From the NCBI RefSeq assembly GCF_030530635.1, contig NZ_JAUMUL010000036.1, forward strand, positions 1-33,832: a DNA stretch of 33,832 nucleotides, written 5' to 3'. This stretch comes from Actinomyces sp. (GTDB taxonomy: Bacteria; Actinomycetota; Actinomycetes; Actinomycetales; Actinomycetaceae). Of this stretch, positions 32,663-33,832 are shown one piece after another. The stretch's first letter is position 1; every line of letters begins with the position of its first letter. The position numbers were made by a program, and so were the translations under genes. The notes beneath the pieces were generated by a model. The model had not been told where the DNA came from and made no database searches. It saw only the letters and a list, made by a program, of their open reading frames with translations.

Positions 32663-32679
32663 TGAGCCGATGGGATGAG
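32663..32679. repeat. Direct repeat at right end of insertion sequence
   Basis: An exact second copy of TGAGCCGATGGGATGAG, one base beyond the right terminal inverted repeat. The inverted repeat end and this copy together form GGCTCA-A-TGAGCC, a small palindrome at the junction. Confidence 0.75.
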
Positions 32680-32787
32680 TTTTGAGGCTGGAGGGTTCGG
32701 GGCTGCCGCTAAGGGTTCGGTATGAGGGGGTGGTACCTCTTCTTGAGAGTGATGGCCGGGATGCGCTGCGCGGCGCGACGTCACGCC

Positions 32788-32816
32788 TTGAGGTCGCCAC
32801 GCAATTAAACTAATCT
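32788..32816 (+). promoter_or_regulatory. Predicted promoter of the xylose-binding protein gene
   Basis: TTGAGG (32788-32793), a 17-bp AT-rich spacer and TAATCT (32811-32816) lie 57 bp before the ATG, in the only markedly AT-rich patch between the IS and the gene. The predicted start of transcription is about 32823. No CGAAA box is present, suggesting different control from the other xylan operons. Confidence 0.5.
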
Positions 32817-32873
32817 TGCAACAAAACGGTGGGGCGAGAGTCGTTCCCCTCCCGTTGACGGCGAGGAGGCCTC

Positions 32874-33832
32874 ATGTCAGATTTGTCCCGAAGGTCGTTC
32901 ATGACGGTCGGTTCCGTCGCGACTGCCGCCCTGGTGGCCGCATGCACCGCCGAGCGGACGGCCGATTACTACGGAGATGTCAACGGCGGTGAGGGTGCCC
33001 TGATAGGCGTATCCATGCCCACCAAGAACCTGGAGCGCTGGAGTCGAGACGGTGAGAACCTCAAATCGCTGCTTGAGGATCTCGGCTACGCCGTCGAACT
33101 CCAGTTCGCCGACAACAAGGTCGAGCAGCAGAACTCCCAGATCCAGACCATGCTGAACAAGTCCCCGGCGGTGATCGTCGTCGGCTCCATCGATGGTTCG
33201 GCGCTCGGCCCGGTGTTGCAGAGCGCCGCCGGGCTCGGGATCAAGGTCATCGCCTATGACCGTCTCATCCGTGACACCGAGGCGGTCGACTACTACGTCA
33301 CCTTTGACAATTACAACGTCGGCGCTATGCAGGGGCAGTACATCGCCGACGCCCTCGATCTGGACAACGCCTCCGGCCCCTTCAACTTCGAGCCCTTCGC
33401 CGGCTCCCCGGATGACAACAATGCCCGCTTCTTCTTCGAAGGCGCCTGGGACGTGCTCAGCCCCTACATCGAATCCGGCAAACTGGTGTGCCCGTCGGGA
33501 AAACTGCCCGCCAGTGTCGACGGCTGGCAGTCCATCGGCATCCAGGCCTGGTCCAACACCACCGCCCAGGCGGAGATGGAGAACCGGCTCAACTCCTTCT
33601 ACTCCACCACCAAGCGCGTTGATGTGATCCTGTCTCCCAATGACGCCATCGCCCTGGGGGTGGGGCAGGCCCTGGCCTCCGCCGGTTACACAGACGACAA
33701 CTGGCCCGTGCTGACCGGCCAGGACGCCGACCAGGCCAACGTCGAGAACATCGTCAAGGGCCGCCAGTCCATGACGGTCTTCAAGGACACCCGCCTGCTG
33801 GGGGAGCGCTGCGCCACCATGGTCGACCAGAT
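32874..33832 (+). CDS. xylF: Xylose-binding lipoprotein, XylF/ChvE type (partial)
   Basis: The first 319 residues of a substrate-binding protein; the 3' end lies beyond the window. The signal is a clear Tat-type SRRSFMTVGS with lipobox LVAAC (acceptor C24). The mature part has the type-I periplasmic-binding fold of monosaccharide binders: IGVSMPTKNLERWSRDGENL, AVIVVGSIDGSALGPVLQSA, KVIAYDRLI and DVILSPNDAIALGVGQALASAGY. ChvE and XylF proteins share these segments and bind xylose, arabinose or related aldoses. A GAGGAGG ribosome-binding site at 32863-32869 supports the ATG. XylG/XylH-type ATPase and permease genes would be expected just downstream. The ligand is presumed to be free xylose from context. 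Confidence 0.88.
   Translation, partial: MSDLSRRSFMTVGSVATAALVAACTAERTADYYGDVNGGEGALIGVSMPTKNLERWSRDGENLKSLLEDLGYAVELQFADNKVEQQNSQIQTMLNKSPAVIVVGSIDGSALGPVLQSAAGLGIKVIAYDRLIRDTEAVDYYVTFDNYNVGAMQGQYIADALDLDNASGPFNFEPFAGSPDDNNARFFFEGAWDVLSPYIESGKLVCPSGKLPASVDGWQSIGIQAWSNTTAQAEMENRLNSFYSTTKRVDVILSPNDAIALGVGQALASAGYTDDNWPVLTGQDADQANVENIVKGRQSMTVFKDTRLLGERCATMVDQ

Noticed and set aside
31683..32679. 17-bp direct repeats taken at face value as a target-site duplication
   Set aside because: That is too long for IS5-type elements, and the right copy is offset by one base from the inverted repeat. Recorded as direct repeats only.

Overview
The window is high-GC, densely coded DNA from an actinobacterium. 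Gene order, lipoprotein signals with twin arginines, and a xylanase ending in a LAxTG-type sorting signal fit the Actinomycetaceae, perhaps a plant-fibre-degrading Actinomyces. The genus is an inference. Almost the whole window serves one task: taking glucuronoxylan apart and feeding its xylose and glucuronic acid into central metabolism.

Region by region. (1) 117-4733 is a hexuronate operon: fructuronate reductase (uxuB), mannonate dehydratase (uxuA), KDPG aldolase (eda) and KDG kinase (kdgK). (2) 4895-8990 is the xylose module: a ROK-family repressor transcribed away from xylA and xylB. (3) 9084-11367 holds a LacI-type regulator diverging from a CE7 acetyl(xylan) esterase. (4) 11577-20171 is a long operon: an LplB/YtcP/LplA-type ABC importer, a DUF624 (YesL-like) membrane protein, a GH42 enzyme and a GH67 alpha-glucuronidase. 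It resembles the aldouronate-utilization cluster known from Paenibacillus. (5) 20527-22467 is a secreted GH10 xylanase with an N-terminal carbohydrate-binding-like domain and a wall-sorting signal. (6) 22763-30374 is a second LacI regulator diverging from an oligosaccharide ABC importer (binding protein and two permeases), a polyol-type zinc dehydrogenase and a GH120 beta-xylosidase. (7) 30480-32661 is a lower-GC islet with an unknown secreted protein and a decayed IS5-like insertion sequence. (8) 32874 to the end is a xylose-binding lipoprotein (XylF/ChvE type) that runs off the window.

Inferred working model: the wall-anchored GH10 enzyme cuts xylan outside the cell. The two importers bring in aldouronates and xylooligosaccharides. 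CE7 removes acetyl groups, GH67 releases (methyl)glucuronate, and GH120 releases xylose. XylA/XylB send xylose to the pentose phosphate pathway, and UxuB/UxuA/KdgK/Eda convert glucuronate-derived fructuronate to pyruvate and glyceraldehyde-3-phosphate. No ABC ATPase and no glucuronate isomerase (UxaC) is encoded here, so both must lie elsewhere.

Beyond the genes, four things stand out. A 41-bp repeat occurs three times, each time at the 3' end of a plus-strand gene, and once forms the last codons of uxuA. CGAAA boxes recur near four xylan-related promoters. A 31-codon ORF encodes a strongly amphipathic peptide. The islet protein has an unassigned hydrophobic/basic C-terminal half. No tRNA, rRNA or CRISPR array was seen.
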